Shown piece by piece: positions 21,001 through 33,900 of a stretch of DNA of 64,000 nt. Within the stretch, counting starts at the first letter, position 1. The number at the start of each line of letters is the position of its first letter. The notes below the pieces were generated by a model. That model was given only the letters and a program-made list of their open reading frames with translations, made no database searches and was not told where the DNA came from. The stretch comes from Takakia lepidozioides. Taxonomy: Eukaryota; Streptophyta; Takakiopsida; Takakiales; Takakiaceae. The stretch is from positions 29,282,042 to 29,346,041 of the forward strand of contig CM060734.1 in the NCBI GenBank assembly GCA_030704615.1, in the 5' to 3' direction. The translations under genes were made by a program, and so were the position numbers.

Positions 21001-23046
21001 ATTTTTCAAAACTCTAATGAGGGGAAAGTCTCGATGTGAGAAAGCACTGAAGCCTAGGGTATCCCAAAGCCCTGTTCGAGCCAAGCCATTACCCCGTCGA
21101 CTATACCTGCAAATGGACAATTCTTCAAGAGAGAACAAAAATCGTTGGATGTTTGCTTTTTTTATCACTCTCGACGGCGAGAGGTATTTTTGAAGAGATC
21201 CAGCTTGGATTCTTGATGATTGGTCACACCCACGAGGACATTGATGCATACTTTAGTTATCTGTCGAAGAAGTTGAAACAAACGAATACATATATCCTTG
21301 CGGATCTCATGCGCCTCTTTATAGAGTCTCAAAACGTCTAGTTTATCCCTCGATTGATACATGAGGTCGCAAGCTTCAAGAAGTTTGTGGCTGGATATAT
21401 TATTGATGGGAGCGATGCGCTAATCGGCACATCTGATATGCACATCTTCAAGTTCTATGTGGATTGTGACGGTTGGCCTGTAATGAAGTATAGGAAATCG
21501 GCAACTAATGCTGACTGGCTTCTGAAGCAGGGTGTTGTCAAAATGTGGAAGGTTGTTGAGGACGGGAGGTCTCCCCTGCTACCCCAGGGGGTGCCGGAAC
21601 CTGTTCCACTGCAGCCTATTTGAGGAATTATGCCAGACGCCAGGGAAAAAATGCCAGTATTGTAAATGGCCTTTCGAAGTACCGCGAATTCTAGAGACTT
21701 GGGATGGATCTCGACAAGAACTACAAAAATATCACGAAGAACTATGATGAGTATTGGAATGATGTTCTACTTGAACTTGGTAAGCCATTGCCTGAGCCAA
21801 AGGACAAGGTGGAGGAGCGGTTTTGGCCTTCGACTCTTTGGAAAGATAACCATGACAGAGATGGGATTAGGGTTGAATACGAGAGTGAGGAAGAGTCAGA
21901 CGAGGAAGATCGCAACCGGGTAGTTGCAGCCCATGGTGGACCAAAAATGCTGTCACAGCACAGTTTTTTTGGGATCTTGATTAGTTGTAAATTATCATAC
22001 TCCTAAATGGCAATGCTGATAGTAAAAAGGGACTAAGCTATGAAGGCTCAACTACATATATTTCCCCTATTCCAAGTCTCAAAACCAAAAAAACAAATGG
22101 TTAGAAATTATGGACTTTTGAACAAGTCCATAAGGATTTGTTTTAGTCCATATAAAATGCCGTTATGGACTTTTTTTAAAGCATGATTTATAGAGAATTA
22201 GAAAAAATGACTCCACCAAATGTGCTTTGAGGGATAAAGAATCTAAAATGAAAACATCCACTCAAAAATATTAAGTAAAATAAACTTTATGTACTATTTT
22301 GAGGCTTCAAAATAACTATTTTCGTAAAGTCCTTTACATATAGAATTCTTTGGAATATCAACACTACCTCATTAAATACATAGACGAAGGGTAGACCCCC
22401 CGGGTGGATCAAGGTCAAATTTGAAAAAAACTATCATGATCTGAAACTATCGCGATTTGAAAATAAAGACTTTAATGGTCAACAATAGACAGTTGAGATC
22501 GTAAATTGAAGCGAATCCAATGGTTGAGGATTCGCCACATCCCCCTTTATGTACTTTTAGGGACTCATGGTGTGTCTCATTTTGGTCCACCGTAGGCTGC
22601 AACTACCCAACCAGCTGGATCCCTATTGTGGGCCAAAGAGTCAGAGACCTAAAGAGCCGATGAACCCATTCAAAAATATTGAAATTGAAAACTTCGTACT
22701 TGTTCGACCACCAAACACAGAGACATATCCAGTTTGGATGGGTGTGACAATCTCAGATGTTGTTCGTGGCCGTTCAGATGAGAGATATCGGCAAGTCCTT
22801 CTGGAGTGGTGGAGACCTAAAGGTGTTGCAGCGGAGGACGTGGACAGGTATAGAAACTGTTGGGACAAAGCTTGGGAGTTCAATGAATCTGATCTACCAA
22901 AGTGGATACATACGGACAGTGTGGTGTGGACAATGCGTCCTCGGAAGGACACCTCCAAGTGGAGCTCTAGACGTATTGGAATGGCGAAAGTAGTTAAAGC
23001 GAAAGCAAATCTATATGCTGCGAACGATCAAAGTGAGTCTGATTAA
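18014..23046 (+). pseudogene. DUF7869-like RNase-H-fold putative transposase (broken, multi-exon)
   Basis: A short first exon at 18014 (MGSADFLDGWEN) is followed by a TC-rich intron. Larger exons lie at 18754-19550, 19700-20100, 20435-21600 and 22600-23046. The core has three acidic blocks in DDE-like order: IIHDKMDHSKTALP (about 20736), LYLQMDNSSRENKNR (about 21100) and GFLMIGHTHEDIDAYF (about 21210). The last two are hallmarks of DUF7869 proteins, widespread in eukaryotic repeats and believed to be transposase-like. LGEALGTPVVWKV in the first large exon resembles a domain common in plant transposon proteins. The C-terminal exon has FVLVRPP and a tryptophan-rich WKLW-type region. Damage: a frame change at about 21180 and TAG at 21339. 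Introns and some exons carry the GGGAGATCTCCC palindrome. Exact splice sites are not all resolved. Confidence 0.6.
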
Positions 23047-24539
23047 GCACAACGTAGAGAGGTGCACACGAGATCTCCCGTGCTAATTTGACGACAATAT
23101 GTGTTAATGTTGATCTTACTGGTGATTGCCAGGTTTTTGTGGGAGCTCCTTTGACCATCAGAAGTTGACCTTGAATTCTCTGTGTCGACCATTTCAACCT
23201 TTCAATTTCTTAACATCTATATCTCTAGCGATTTGAACCCTACTGCCGGCATCTCAGTTAAGTTTAGTTCTGGTACCCGGACGAGGACAACCAGGAAATA
23301 CAAATCTATCTGGACACCAGTAAAAAAAAATTGTGGTGTCGTTTGGAATGATGTGAGTACACAAGACTCGTTCGTCAATCCAGCATTTCTTATGCACCTT
23401 TTTCTCGCCCAAGTACCGAATATACTCTTCGATTCGCTCTCGGACAGACTGAGGTCGATGGAAGAACCGATGTTGGATGCGTTTCACCTTTTCCTCAAAT
23501 GACATTTCGATCCTGCGTTAATATTGACATCCTCCAGCTCTTGCACTTCCGTTAGTCAGGCATAAGCAAGTTCATAATGATGTAGTGGTGCTAGTTTGAT
23601 ACAATAGTGCTCAACCGCACAACACTAATATACTCTCAAAGCAAACAAACCAAATGGGGCCAGGACCCCTATCGTAGGAGTTCCTTGGTCAACAACCAAA
23701 GACCAACGTTACATCCTTGTAATCTATCCGCTCTCACAGATGCCCTTACAAACTCGCTTTGGTAATGACTTCTGTCGAGACACACATTCAACCCATCATG
23801 TGAAGCAATGACAGAGGATTCAATATAAGGGACTTACTCCCTATTTCTGCATGGCCATGCCTACAAATTGATCCACAAGATCTTAGATAACATCGGCATT
23901 GTGTTAACTAAAGTCTTGTGTATCACATTGTAGGAATGCGCATGCACTCAGAATCTGGCCAATCACCTGGGTATCAGTACTGTGCCTCACCAGACTACTA
24001 TCGCCGGAAGTTTATCATAGACGCAGATAAGAATAGTCAAAAGGAGGACGGAAGGTCTCCCGTCAAAGGGAGGACGGGAGATCTCCCGTCAATGGACTTC
24101 TGTGAGCACACAAGTTCCAGTCCCTATGCTCTATGATAGGGATGTTCAATGGATAGGATGTTCAATGGACTTTTGCCAACTCACACTTTCATAACAATCA
24201 TAATTTTAAGCATTGACAGAGCAATCACATTTCAGGCTTGTGCATGGCAAGACTTACATGAAGGCAACACAAGATTTTAGATTACATCGCCAGTGTGTAA
24301 TATAAAGTCTCGTGTGACCCTCTGTAAGTTTTTGGATGCACTCCCAAATGTCTTGTAATGAATGTTACTAATCACTTGGGTATATGTAGTGTGTCATGCC
24401 AGCCAAGTCTTGCGCGAGGTTCATCTTGAATGGTCAATAGACCGGAAGGGAGAAGGGTTGAATTATCCACATTCTACGAACTGGACACACTGAAAGACAC
24501 AGATGAACCTGGTCAAAGGAGGACGGGAGGTCTCCCGTC
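18291..24539. repeat. Dispersed 18-bp palindrome GACGGGAGATCTCCCGTC
   Basis: Copies or near copies at 18291, 18416, 18546, 18651 (half), 18731, 20175, 20382, 21561, 23067, 24047, 24073 (perfect) and 24522. The centre varies between AGATCT, AGGTCT and AGACCT. They sit in introns, flanks and at least one exon end (21561). More copies at about 62248, 62932 and 63198 mark the 61-64 kb gene as related. Between 23510 and 24720 these are the only features I see. Confidence 0.88.
23254..23505 (-). CDS. Hypothetical 83-codon frame
   Basis: Starts MSFEEKVKRIQHRFF and is rich in charged residues with balanced composition, unlike the chance frames nearby. No family is recognised. It lies just after the DUF7869-like gene on the opposite strand, so it could be an exon of a second gene of that element or a remnant of another repeat. 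Confidence 0.25.
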   Translation of the reverse strand: MSFEEKVKRIQHRFFHRPQSVRERIEEYIRYLGEKKVHKKCWIDERVLCTHIIPNDTTIFFYWCPDRFVFPGCPRPGTRTKLN

Positions 24540-24738
24540 GACGGAGGACGAAAAAAAATCGCTTGGAAAATATGGTGACTTCCTACGGACACTTTCAACC
24601 CATCATCTGAAGCAGTATCAGAGCTCTCACAATCTGGGAATTTGTTTTCTGCCTGTCCGTACTTATCAAGTTAACCACAAGATCTTATCCAACATTGCGA
24701 GTGTTACATAAAGTCTTGTGGTTTACAAGAATAAAAGT

Positions 24739-24912
24739 GACCGCCAGTAATGGCGGTCGCTTCATTTCAAAAATAATTAAATTAAAAGCGACCGCTAGAA
24801 ATGGCGGTCGCCCCATTTCCAAAAAAATAAAAATAAAAGCGACCGCCAGTAATGGCGGTCGCTGCATTTTTAAAAATAACCATTACACCGACCGCTAGAA
24901 ATGTCGGGGGGC
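24739..24912. repeat. Four-unit hairpin array, about 51-bp period
   Basis: Units begin at 24739, 24790, 24841 and 24890. Each has 10-bp arms GCGACCGCCA and TGGCGGTCGC around a four-base loop (GTAA or a variant), then an A/T-rich spacer. The second and fourth units carry arm mismatches. It lies between two transposons and no gene uses it. Confidence 0.88.
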
Positions 24913-25523
24913 TACCACGAGAATAGGTCTTCCTTGTATAACCGCGGACAATGGCGACCATTTCATGAGGATAGACTGTCCATTTCCGAGAAGTCGGCAC
25001 AGACTTCGGCTGCCCATGTTATGCCTGTAATCTATTATGTAAGTTTAATATGTTTGCATTTGGTGTTACGAGTTTTTTAATTTTTCACAAATTGCAGTTG
25101 AGAAGTCGGCACAAACTTGCCGGATGCCGTACTGTTATATTCTATAAGTCTGCACAGACTCACCGATTCCATCCCACCATGAAATGCGTTCGGCACGACT
25201 ACATGGCTTCAAACACACCACCTCGATGAACGTCATAAAATAGGAAAATACCCAAAAATGTTATGGTCTTCCAATGTTTGTCAAGGAACAAAGACAAAGT
25301 AGAAGGACGGTCGGAAAGTCAGAGACCGCTCATCAGGAAGTCGGCACAGACTTGCAGAATAGTACAAGACCCTTTCTGACAAGTGGCAATAGACATATGG
25401 AATGGAATCTAGTGTTTTTGAAAACATGAACAGTGGAACGAAAAGCGGTGCGTGCAGAGCATAAGGCGACATCGTACGCAAATGCTCCTCATCTTCCATC
25501 GCAGAAGGACGCCTCTGACCATG

Positions 25524-28500
25524 TTATTCCACCCACACGCAGGGATCATTGCGAAGCATTGCACTGACCTCGTTCATACTCAAAGTAGGATAATTAATTA
25601 AGGGACTGTCAGCACTACAGCGGAGATGCCGAAGAAAAATCCAGTATATGTGCTTGCAGTGGGTGTACCCTTCCTTGAGATTACGCATCTTCACAAAGTC
25701 GGGACATGTGCACTCCGGGTAAATGCCAATTGAGACGTAATAAACCTGCCCATTGGTCGCTGAGCCTGAAGTACTGATGGTGTAAACTCTTCCCATTCCC
25801 GGTCGAGGAACATCACGGAAGTTCTGAACAATACCTCGTAGTGACATCGCCAATCCCACTTTCGTCCTATTAACACTCCAATACTGGTTTTCCGTACTCC
25901 CTTGGAACACTATTGTAGTTGGCCGGTGCCATGTTGTCCTCCTCATCCAGCTGCTCCACATGCACTCGGGAGCCACCTGCACTAGGCCTCGGTCCAGTCT
26001 GCAGGTTCATATCCGCCTGCCATGAATGCTAATCCTCCTCCTCGTCCAGATTGTGGACGAATATCTTCCTCTTTGTAGTGCGTGTGAGAAGGTCACCTTC
26101 CAAACCGTCCGCACGGTTATGCAGTGGTGTGCCAACCACAAATGTCTTCAGAGCTTCTGCCATTTTGTTGGGTCACTTGACCTCCATGCTGCACGCACCA
26201 GCAAATCCTCTCGGCTAGGTCCAACTCCTTTTCTGCCCCCATTAAGGAACAAACGGTACCCGGATGTTTGCAGGCACGAACGCACGATATCATGTCGTGT
26301 TGCCGTGTACAAGTCCAACTTCACCGAGCCTCTCCCTGCTTGCCAGCTTGCGTGTATCGATTCGGACATATTCACATTCGGCATGTCCGCATCCTCCTCC
26401 AAACTGAGTCCCTGAAACACGATACAACTTGTAATATGAGAGTCGGCACAGACTTACAGGCGCCCAAAAACCCCAATGCACATACATGCCAAAGTGGACT
26501 ACTCAATTATACAGACGGACATGGGAAGTCGGCACAGAATTACGGACGTACTTGGGCAGAAAAACGGAATAAACATACTGGAAAGTTGTCACAGACTTCC
26601 CTGTCTGTACTCCCCTGCCTGCGAGCCGGACATGGGAAGTCTGCACAGACTTACAGAGGTTTATGGACAGAGAATCCAAAAAGCACAGTGGTAGGTCGGT
26701 ACAGACTTCCCTGTCAGCCCTCACAAGTATGGACATGGGAAGTCTGCACAGACTCAGAGAGTTGGCTGGGCATACACTCGCAATAACACACTGACAAGTC
26801 GGCACAGACTTCCCGTTCAGCACACAAGTCTGACATGGGAAGGCTGCACAGACTTGCACGGGTTTGTGGGCACAGAATTGCAATAGTAGAGTGGTCAGTC
26901 GGCATAGACTTTCTTGTCCTCCGCGCGCATGGACATGGTAAGTTTGCATAGACTTACAGAGGTGGCTAAACACGCTGTCAGAATAACCCATGTGAAGTCG
27001 ACACAGACTTCCCTGTCACGCACTCCGTATGCATGATACCGGAGATGGGAAGTCGGCACAGACTTCCGAAGCACCCCTTCTGGCAGTGACAGCCCATCCA
27101 TCTGCTCACGTTAGCAGCCGCAAAAGCAAATGATAGAGTGGTGAAATTGGCAGCTGGATTCTTACCTCCCTCACGAATGACCCCAGCTGAGCGTACCGGT
27201 ATGTCCACCAGGAAAGCCAACTATCAAGGGCGGGAATATCTCCTTCGGTTGTAGCTCCCGAAGATATCCACCATGATCTGATTGACATGAATGTCATCTC
27301 AGCTTCTGTTGCTGTGGCGGCCGACCTCCACTGTCCACACAATTTTATGTGTGCCGCTTGAAAGTTGGGCCTAATGAGGTCCTTTGTATGCCTCTGAAGA
27401 CTTTGTCCCCAATGAAATCTGCAAGTTCTCTCCCTGCCGGGCATAGGCCTCCCGCCACCATAAACATTTCGAACCGCTGCCCAGTTCGCATTGGCATTGT
27501 CCGCCATGAATCCTCTAAAATGCGGTGGTCCTTTCCTGCTCGGACCATCTGCTCATTGATGCTCTCCCACATGATCATTTGAGAGGCTGTGTCTTCCGAT
27601 TTCATCTCGCAAATGGCGATGGTCATCAGCTTCCTGTAGTTGGGCTCGTACACATGGCAGGCCATCGTGCTCCATCCCTTTATTCGTTTCACATTGTCGA
27701 ACATCACCCAGCTATTTTCCAAAGGCCCACCAACATTCATCATATCCACCAGATGCACCCCGGATGCCGAGCCAACAGACATCTTGAATACAAAGCACCT
27801 TTGATGCTCGTTCCCTTGACCGGAAAATCTGCTGCCTTGGTTATAGTCATACCCACACATAGACTTCATTTTCAGCAAGCTTTGCATTTCCTCACCCCGG
27901 CCTGTCTGTGACTTCAATTTATTGATGGTATGCTTATTTGCCGGGCTCCCAAATGCTTCAACTGCATCCAGTAGAGCGTTGAACTTGTCGCTGTCAAGCT
28001 TGCATCTTTCACCCCCATCGGCGGACATAATATGCTGCATGACAATGGTCTGCGCCGCACTCGATTCCACAGCTTTTGGTCGTGCCGATGGAGACCTGCT
28101 GAGCTCTTCTTTCAAAACCTCCTTTGCACACGTTGCAGCTTCTTTGGATGTGCCGGTTGCACTCCTATGCATGTGGCATCCCACATGGACTGCACATCGT
28201 GTCATAGCAGGAGGTCCACAGACGTAAAACATCTTCGCCGGACAAGCCTCCATACAGGTTGGAGGCTGATTGCAGATGGCACAGACAAACGTCTTGTCCG
28301 GCACTGTACTTTGCGCTTGAAATTTGGTATCAGACGTCCCAAGCCACAAAGTGTCGTTGTGATACCTCTCCCTCACAAAAAATGGGCAAGCCGCCCGGAC
28401 ACATTTCAAACTCCCAACATAGGTGACATATCTGCAACGCACTGCCATCCCAAGAAATTCAGTGAAGTGGGAAGACAATCACATTTTGGTTGTCTTTGGG

Positions 28501-29456
28501 AAATCGGCACAGACTTCTCAAAGGATGTCACCAATCCTGAAATTGATAAAAATCACATTGTACCGGAAGATAGGAGGACATACACAGGAAATCAGCGCAG
28601 ACTTGTCAAAGTAAGGAAGACATACACGGGAAATCGGCACAGACTTCGGGAAGAATGAGAGAGCAACTAACTTGACTGCCGTGTCTTTCTTCTCCAGCAA
28701 CGGCAATTTCAGATTTGTGGTCTTTGTTGTAGTCCAGGGGTTTCCGTCATATTTCCGGTCCATGCCGTCCAGCTGGCCCGCTACAGTGCTGTTTTTTATC
28801 GGCGGCAATTCGTACACAATGTCCCCATCTACTCTTCTGGGTAAATGGTTCACCTTCACTATTTGAATACTGTGAAAGTCCATCCTTGAAAGCCCGCTGC
28901 GGGATGTGGTGCTCGTGCGAAGGAGGTGCAAGACCACCACCATCAATTTCGTACCGCCCGCTCCGGCTCTGGGAGTAAACACCTTGGCGTCCACTTCAAC
29001 AGCATCGTCAACCTCCGTGGTCTTTGCGCGCGTGCGCCAAGGTGCGGAGTATGCTCGTCTGTTGCCAACCACCATACAGTCCTCATCCTCGTCACTTAAA
29101 AGTTGAATACTCTCTGTCTTCGCAGCACGTGGGCCAAATATGGATGCGGCAGTTGGTGGAGTAAGGGATGCTGACACACTCGACGATGACGCTTGCTGGC
29201 CATATACTATGTAGTGTCGAGTTGTATCGTGTGGAATGACGTAGGCCCTTCCAACATCATCTCGTGCCGGGGTGACAATTTGTGTTTCCACGACGCCATC
29301 CTCTCCCACCTCCTCGATTTCGAAAACAACCATCATAGGCTGCGATGCAAAGCGAGATCTAAGAACCTTGTCTGTGAATATCACTGAATTGTCCTTGGCT
29401 TCCACTCTTACAGTCGCATTTGTAGTTGGACATGTTAGGCGAACGCACTCCGCCAT
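25524..29456 (-). pseudogene. MULE-like transposase, copy B (one clear frameshift)
   Basis: ATG at 29456 (MAECVRLTCP). Exon 1 reaches about 28671 with VDGDIVYELPP and MDRKYDGNPW. Exon 2 (from about 28460) has RCRYVTYVGS, Cys-rich CAICNQPPTC, SWVMFDNVKRI (candidate first Asp) and WESINEQMVRAG. A one-base frame change near 27530 leads to FRGFMADNANANWAAV (second Asp) and CRFHWGQSL. After an intron filled with repeats, the last exon (from 26410) has NMSESIHASW. In another frame it ends with a SWIM zinc finger, CTCPDF...HCKHIYWIF, common at the end of MULE transposases. The gene faces the methyltransferase-like gene across a 1.45-kb spacer. Residue pattern and SWIM finger support MULE; family placement was not tested by search. 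Confidence 0.72.
26518..27031. repeat. Five-unit tandem repeat of about 102 bp inside a transposase intron
   Basis: GACATGGGAAGTC starts at 26518, 26629, 26732, 26832 and 26932 (spacing 111, 103, 100, 100). Each unit contains two palindrome cores. The matching intron in copy A is only about 90 bp (16349-16438), so the array was added within an intron at a conserved position. Confidence 0.85.
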
Positions 29457-30902
29457 GTTGACAGTGACAAAGTAGAAGGTGTGCTCAGAAACAGAGTGTA
29501 AGTACAAAACAGAATGATGTCAGTGTATGTATATACATAAGAAAATTTGAAACGAAGGGGTCGTTCCCCTGCACTTTCCAAGTGGCGGCAACTTTGGCGT
29601 TTAGCAAACGACATTCGTTTGGCATTTTATCAACGGCACCTTATATTTTGGAATCTGCGCCAATCTCGAACCCTCGGAATGTTTGCCGGAAGTCTGCAAT
29701 GACTTCACGAAAGTGCATTGTATCCCGGAGTTGGACACACGAAGTCGGTCATTGCCGGGAGAAGTGCAACCGGGAAGTCGGTGCAGAATTCCCGGCTAGC
29801 TTACGGCGAGTCTGTGCCGACCACCCAGAAGCCCACCGCCGGTAGCCCCAAATAGGAGATCGCAAAGACTTCGCAGCAGACGGTCTGAGCCCACATCGCC
29901 ATTATACTGCCGGAAGTCTGCGCCGACTTCCGGGAATGGACTGCCGGAATGAAGTTCCTGCCCAGTTGGACTCACGAAAACGGCAAGTCTGTGCCGACTT
30001 CCGGCATGTTCTGATGGGAATCTGCCGAAATATGCCAAAATGACCTAGGCGGGAGTATGTTTCCTGGGATTGCCAAAAATATAACGGGAAAGTCTGTGCC
30101 GACTTGCCGCAATTGCACTTCCGGCAACCGCGAAACTCCTATTCTGTGCGGACTTAAGGCCATCTTCCCGGAAGTCTGTGCCGACTTCCCGGAAAACGGA
30201 AGGGGAAGTCCGCGCTGGCAATGTGCACCGGCAGACTGTCCGTAGATGAGGGGATACAACAGCCGGGAAGTCTGTGCAAACTTGCCGGGAACTATCCCAA
30301 TTCAGGCAGACAATGTGCCTTTTCCGGCGCTGCACGTGTCGCGTAGGCACCGGTCGTGAATAGATAAGCCGGGAAGTCTGCATAGACTTCCTGGAAAGAT
30401 CGGTTTTCAGGCGCATCGTGTGGCATTTTCTGGCACTGCACGTGTCGCATAGGCACCCGTTGGGGATAGATAAGCCGGGAAGTCTGCACAGACTTCTCGG
30501 AAAGATCGGTTTTCAGGCGCACCGTGTGGCCTTTTCCGGCGCTGCACGTGTCGCGTAGGCACCCGTTGGGGATAGATAAGCCGGGGAAGTCTGCACAGAG
30601 TTCCCGTCCATACAGGTTTCCAGGCGCCAAGTGTGGCATTTTCCGGTGTAGCACGTGTCGCGTAGGCACCCGTTGGGGCCTACGTAGTGAGAGGCGTGTG
30701 CGCAAAGCATCTTCCCCAAGCGTCACCACGAAGCGACTTCCACCAAGCCGCCAGTTTCGCGTCTTCCACCAAACAGCCTCTTTGCTTCCGCAGCTGCGCC
30801 TTCACTTCATCGTGCACTCTGTCCCAGCCTTCTGCCCCTTTGTGGATTGCAGCAGTACGTCGCAACACTTGCCGAGAGGCGTTCCCGTTTTTTGGAGTAG
30901 CC
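29457..30902. promoter_or_regulatory. Divergent spacer between transposase and methyltransferase-like genes
   Basis: About 1.45 kb with no gene, bounded by two ATGs that point outward. It holds about a dozen palindrome cores. A tandem array with a 106-bp period lies at about 30290-30680 (GATAAGCCGGG at 30363, 30469, 30575); units also share CACGTGTCGC and GTAGGCACC. A bidirectional promoter is the simplest reading. No clear TATA box was found. Confidence 0.7.
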
Positions 30903-33900
30903 ATGGAGGTTATTGGCGAGGACGACCCCAACTTTCAGCAAGAGAGACCCTCGCAGATGGTGCTGAGGACCTGCACCATTGTCTCCAATTTGCAAAGGAG
31001 CGAGCATGCGCACGGGAGCGGGAAGGCGCGGGGGAACCACAGAAAAGGGCAATCTGGGTCAGCAGACGCATCTGCTCTATCATCTCGGCAGTGCAAGCCT
31101 GCGACCTCTCCCATGTTGGTATCAAACCGCTCCTCGCCTGGAGCAGGGAGCTTGCACAGGGGTCACCATGGAAGGGGTCCAGCGGCACCTGGCGTAGATG
31201 TGGTGCTCACTGCAGAGAGACGGCAAAGAGCCCTAAAGACGTTGAGAGACAACGCCCTGAACCACACCTACAACTCCATTTCGCATCTTCTCCAAAAAGG
31301 CCACCCTCCGTGTGTTCCCTTGTGCAGGATGAGGACGCTTCTTGCAGTTCGGCGAGCTGAAAGGCCCGAGATTGAAAAGTTGAAGCTTTTTTTTGAGGGA
31401 GATGGGTACAACAACGCCCTTGCGTCCTTTCTGCTTGCAACGAGCAACACTGCAGGAATGGTTTCCACCATCACGCCCGAGAATAGAGCGACCTGGGACA
31501 TCCACTGGCAGGAGGAGGACCTGTGCTTTGAGGATGCCATCAAAGGCACCATGTGGGAGTTTTTGAGCAACAAATGGCCCTACATCTATGACGACAACCA
31601 CCGCTACCTGGCGTGGATGGAGGTCATAACAGAGCAGCATGCAGACGACCCCGAATGGCACTATGTAGTCAATGCCAAGATTTTGGATGTGAAACAAGAG
31701 GACATCGCCTTGGTCAGAAGGGCCATGAATCGCATGAACGTGTAAAACTACTCACGCTTCTTCATAGTCTGCTCATATGAGCATAGTTTCTGTCGTAAGT
31801 CATGTAGAGGTCTGCTCACAGGAGCAAACATTTCCTAGCAATTAGTCTGACTGCAGGATGCGGGGAATCTGTGCCGATTTTCCAGGCCCAGTGAGTGTGC
31901 TCAGAAGTTTGTGCCGGCTTATGCTGTCTTACTCTGTATCATGCTGTATCATGCTACATGCTGTACCATACTGTTTCATTCTGTTTCATGGTAAGCTTCT
32001 CTGCTCGGGTAGTCTGTACCGACTACCCAAGCAGAGCTATGCAATGGTATTGAATAGTCTGGACCGACTTCCCAAGAGTTACTGTGGCACTGTATGTGAT
32101 TGTGTTTTTTTTTGTTTTGTGGACTGCCATAGTGTGGGAAGTCTGCACCGACTACCCATTCCTCCACCCTATTGTCCCTGTGCTTACCCCATTGTTGTTA
32201 TGCAGGGTGACAAAAGAGGGCAATGTGAAGTCAGACCTCGCACACAAGCTTTACTATTTCCAGCTATGTGCAACAACTCCAATCGAGCAGTACAAGAATT
32301 CACTGTCCAAAGAGGTGTACCTGAAGTGTTAAACGAGACACGAATTGGATGACATTGACACGGGAGGGCCTTGTCGAGTTCATGGCACAGGAGTCATTTC
32401 GGGAGATAACGGATGATATGTTGGCGGAGTATTCCCACCTTTCCAACACCCCGGAGAATGCAGAGATTGTGGAATCAGCTCTGGATGCAAATCTGGCAGT
32501 CTGCAAAATGAAATGGCACTCAAAGATTGCCAAGTACAGTTCCATCTGTGATCCAGCCCTTGGCGACGGGTTCCTTTTTGAGATAACCACATACTACAAC
32601 AAGTTGCACGCCCTGGACAGAGCGGAGAAAACTTCAAATGGTTGCCACCAGCCTCATTTCTTCGGATGCGAAGATTGGGTGGTTGAAATTATGGAATCTA
32701 CTGCCGGCCAACAGGAGAATCTTTCTGGTGTCACCAACGGACAAGGAATTCAGTGATTGGGTGGACAAGGCCACTTGGTGGTGGCAGGTATTCTGTTCTT
32801 CACCGCTTGAATATGTAATTCTGGAAGTCGGCACAGACTTGCAATGGCTTTGCATCATAATGTTAGTAATGTGATTGTGTAGTGGATATTGGAGGGCCAT
32901 GCTGACAGTCCTTGTTGTTTGCAGCAAATGCAAGAGGCGGAGAGGGAACTGGGCTCTCTTATCAAGGACAAGATTTTGGCGGTGCGTCAGATGGAGGACA
33001 TGAAAGGATTGCTCAGGTGGATTGAGCATTTCATGGTCGAGTACTGGAACGAGCTTTTCCACTACGAGATGGTGGAGGGCCCACGCAGGAGCTGGGGTGT
33101 CCTTGAGCAGCCAGGGGGGATGCATCCTGCACGTCGACTTGTCTACAGGTATGACAATGCAGACCCTCTGTTGTTTTTGTAGAGGTGGTAGTTGGGAAGT
33201 CTGCACAGATTTCCCGATAGGATGCGGACAATGGCAAAAGTCTGTGCCGATTTCTGAATGTGCAATGCCTCGCTTTTTCAGGTACATCAACTTCTACCTC
33301 CTGCCCAACAAACACATTCAAGCTATTCTGACGATGGTTTCTCAGTGGGCAGGTACACGGGCTGAATGCACCATGTACAATGCCAAGCAGATTACAGAGT
33401 ACGTGCGGTCCTCCCATTTGCAGTGTTATTGGTGGTTGGACTGCCCACCGAACTTCATCCCTGTAGAGGAAGCAGAAGCATACAAGACTCTAGCTTCAGG
33501 TGAAGAAATACCACCTCCACCCGGACAACCCGCGAGCGAGACCGCGAGGGCAGAAGCCCACAATGCCGCTGTCGCTCATCTTGAGCACACCACAGAGGCC
33601 CTTCTAGCGGAGGCAGCTTCCAAAATGGGCCGCACCAGGAAGCAGAAGCCCAAGAAGGCACAAAGAGTTGGCGAGCAGTCATCTCCTGCCAAACAGGCTA
33701 AGGCCCAGAGGGAGAAAAACTAGGAGGGGGCGGATGAGACAGAGGATGTGCAGCTGGTGGAAGCCGAACATGTTCAAGAGCATGGCAGAACGGGGATCAC
33801 TGAGCATCTGGGTGGCATGGACCTAGCAAACGCACGCCGTGGGCCCAGCCGGAGTCTGGTTTTTGCACAGGGTGGTGCTGGTTCCAGAGTACCGAAGTCA

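Noticed and set aside
24685-24867. Small repeated hydrophobic protein on minus
   Set aside because: The frame reads through the 51-bp (17-codon) hairpin array, so the repeats are not evidence of coding.
30292-30729. 145-codon minus-strand frame with CATCA-type repeats
   Set aside because: It is a read-through of the 106-bp tandem array in the divergent spacer.
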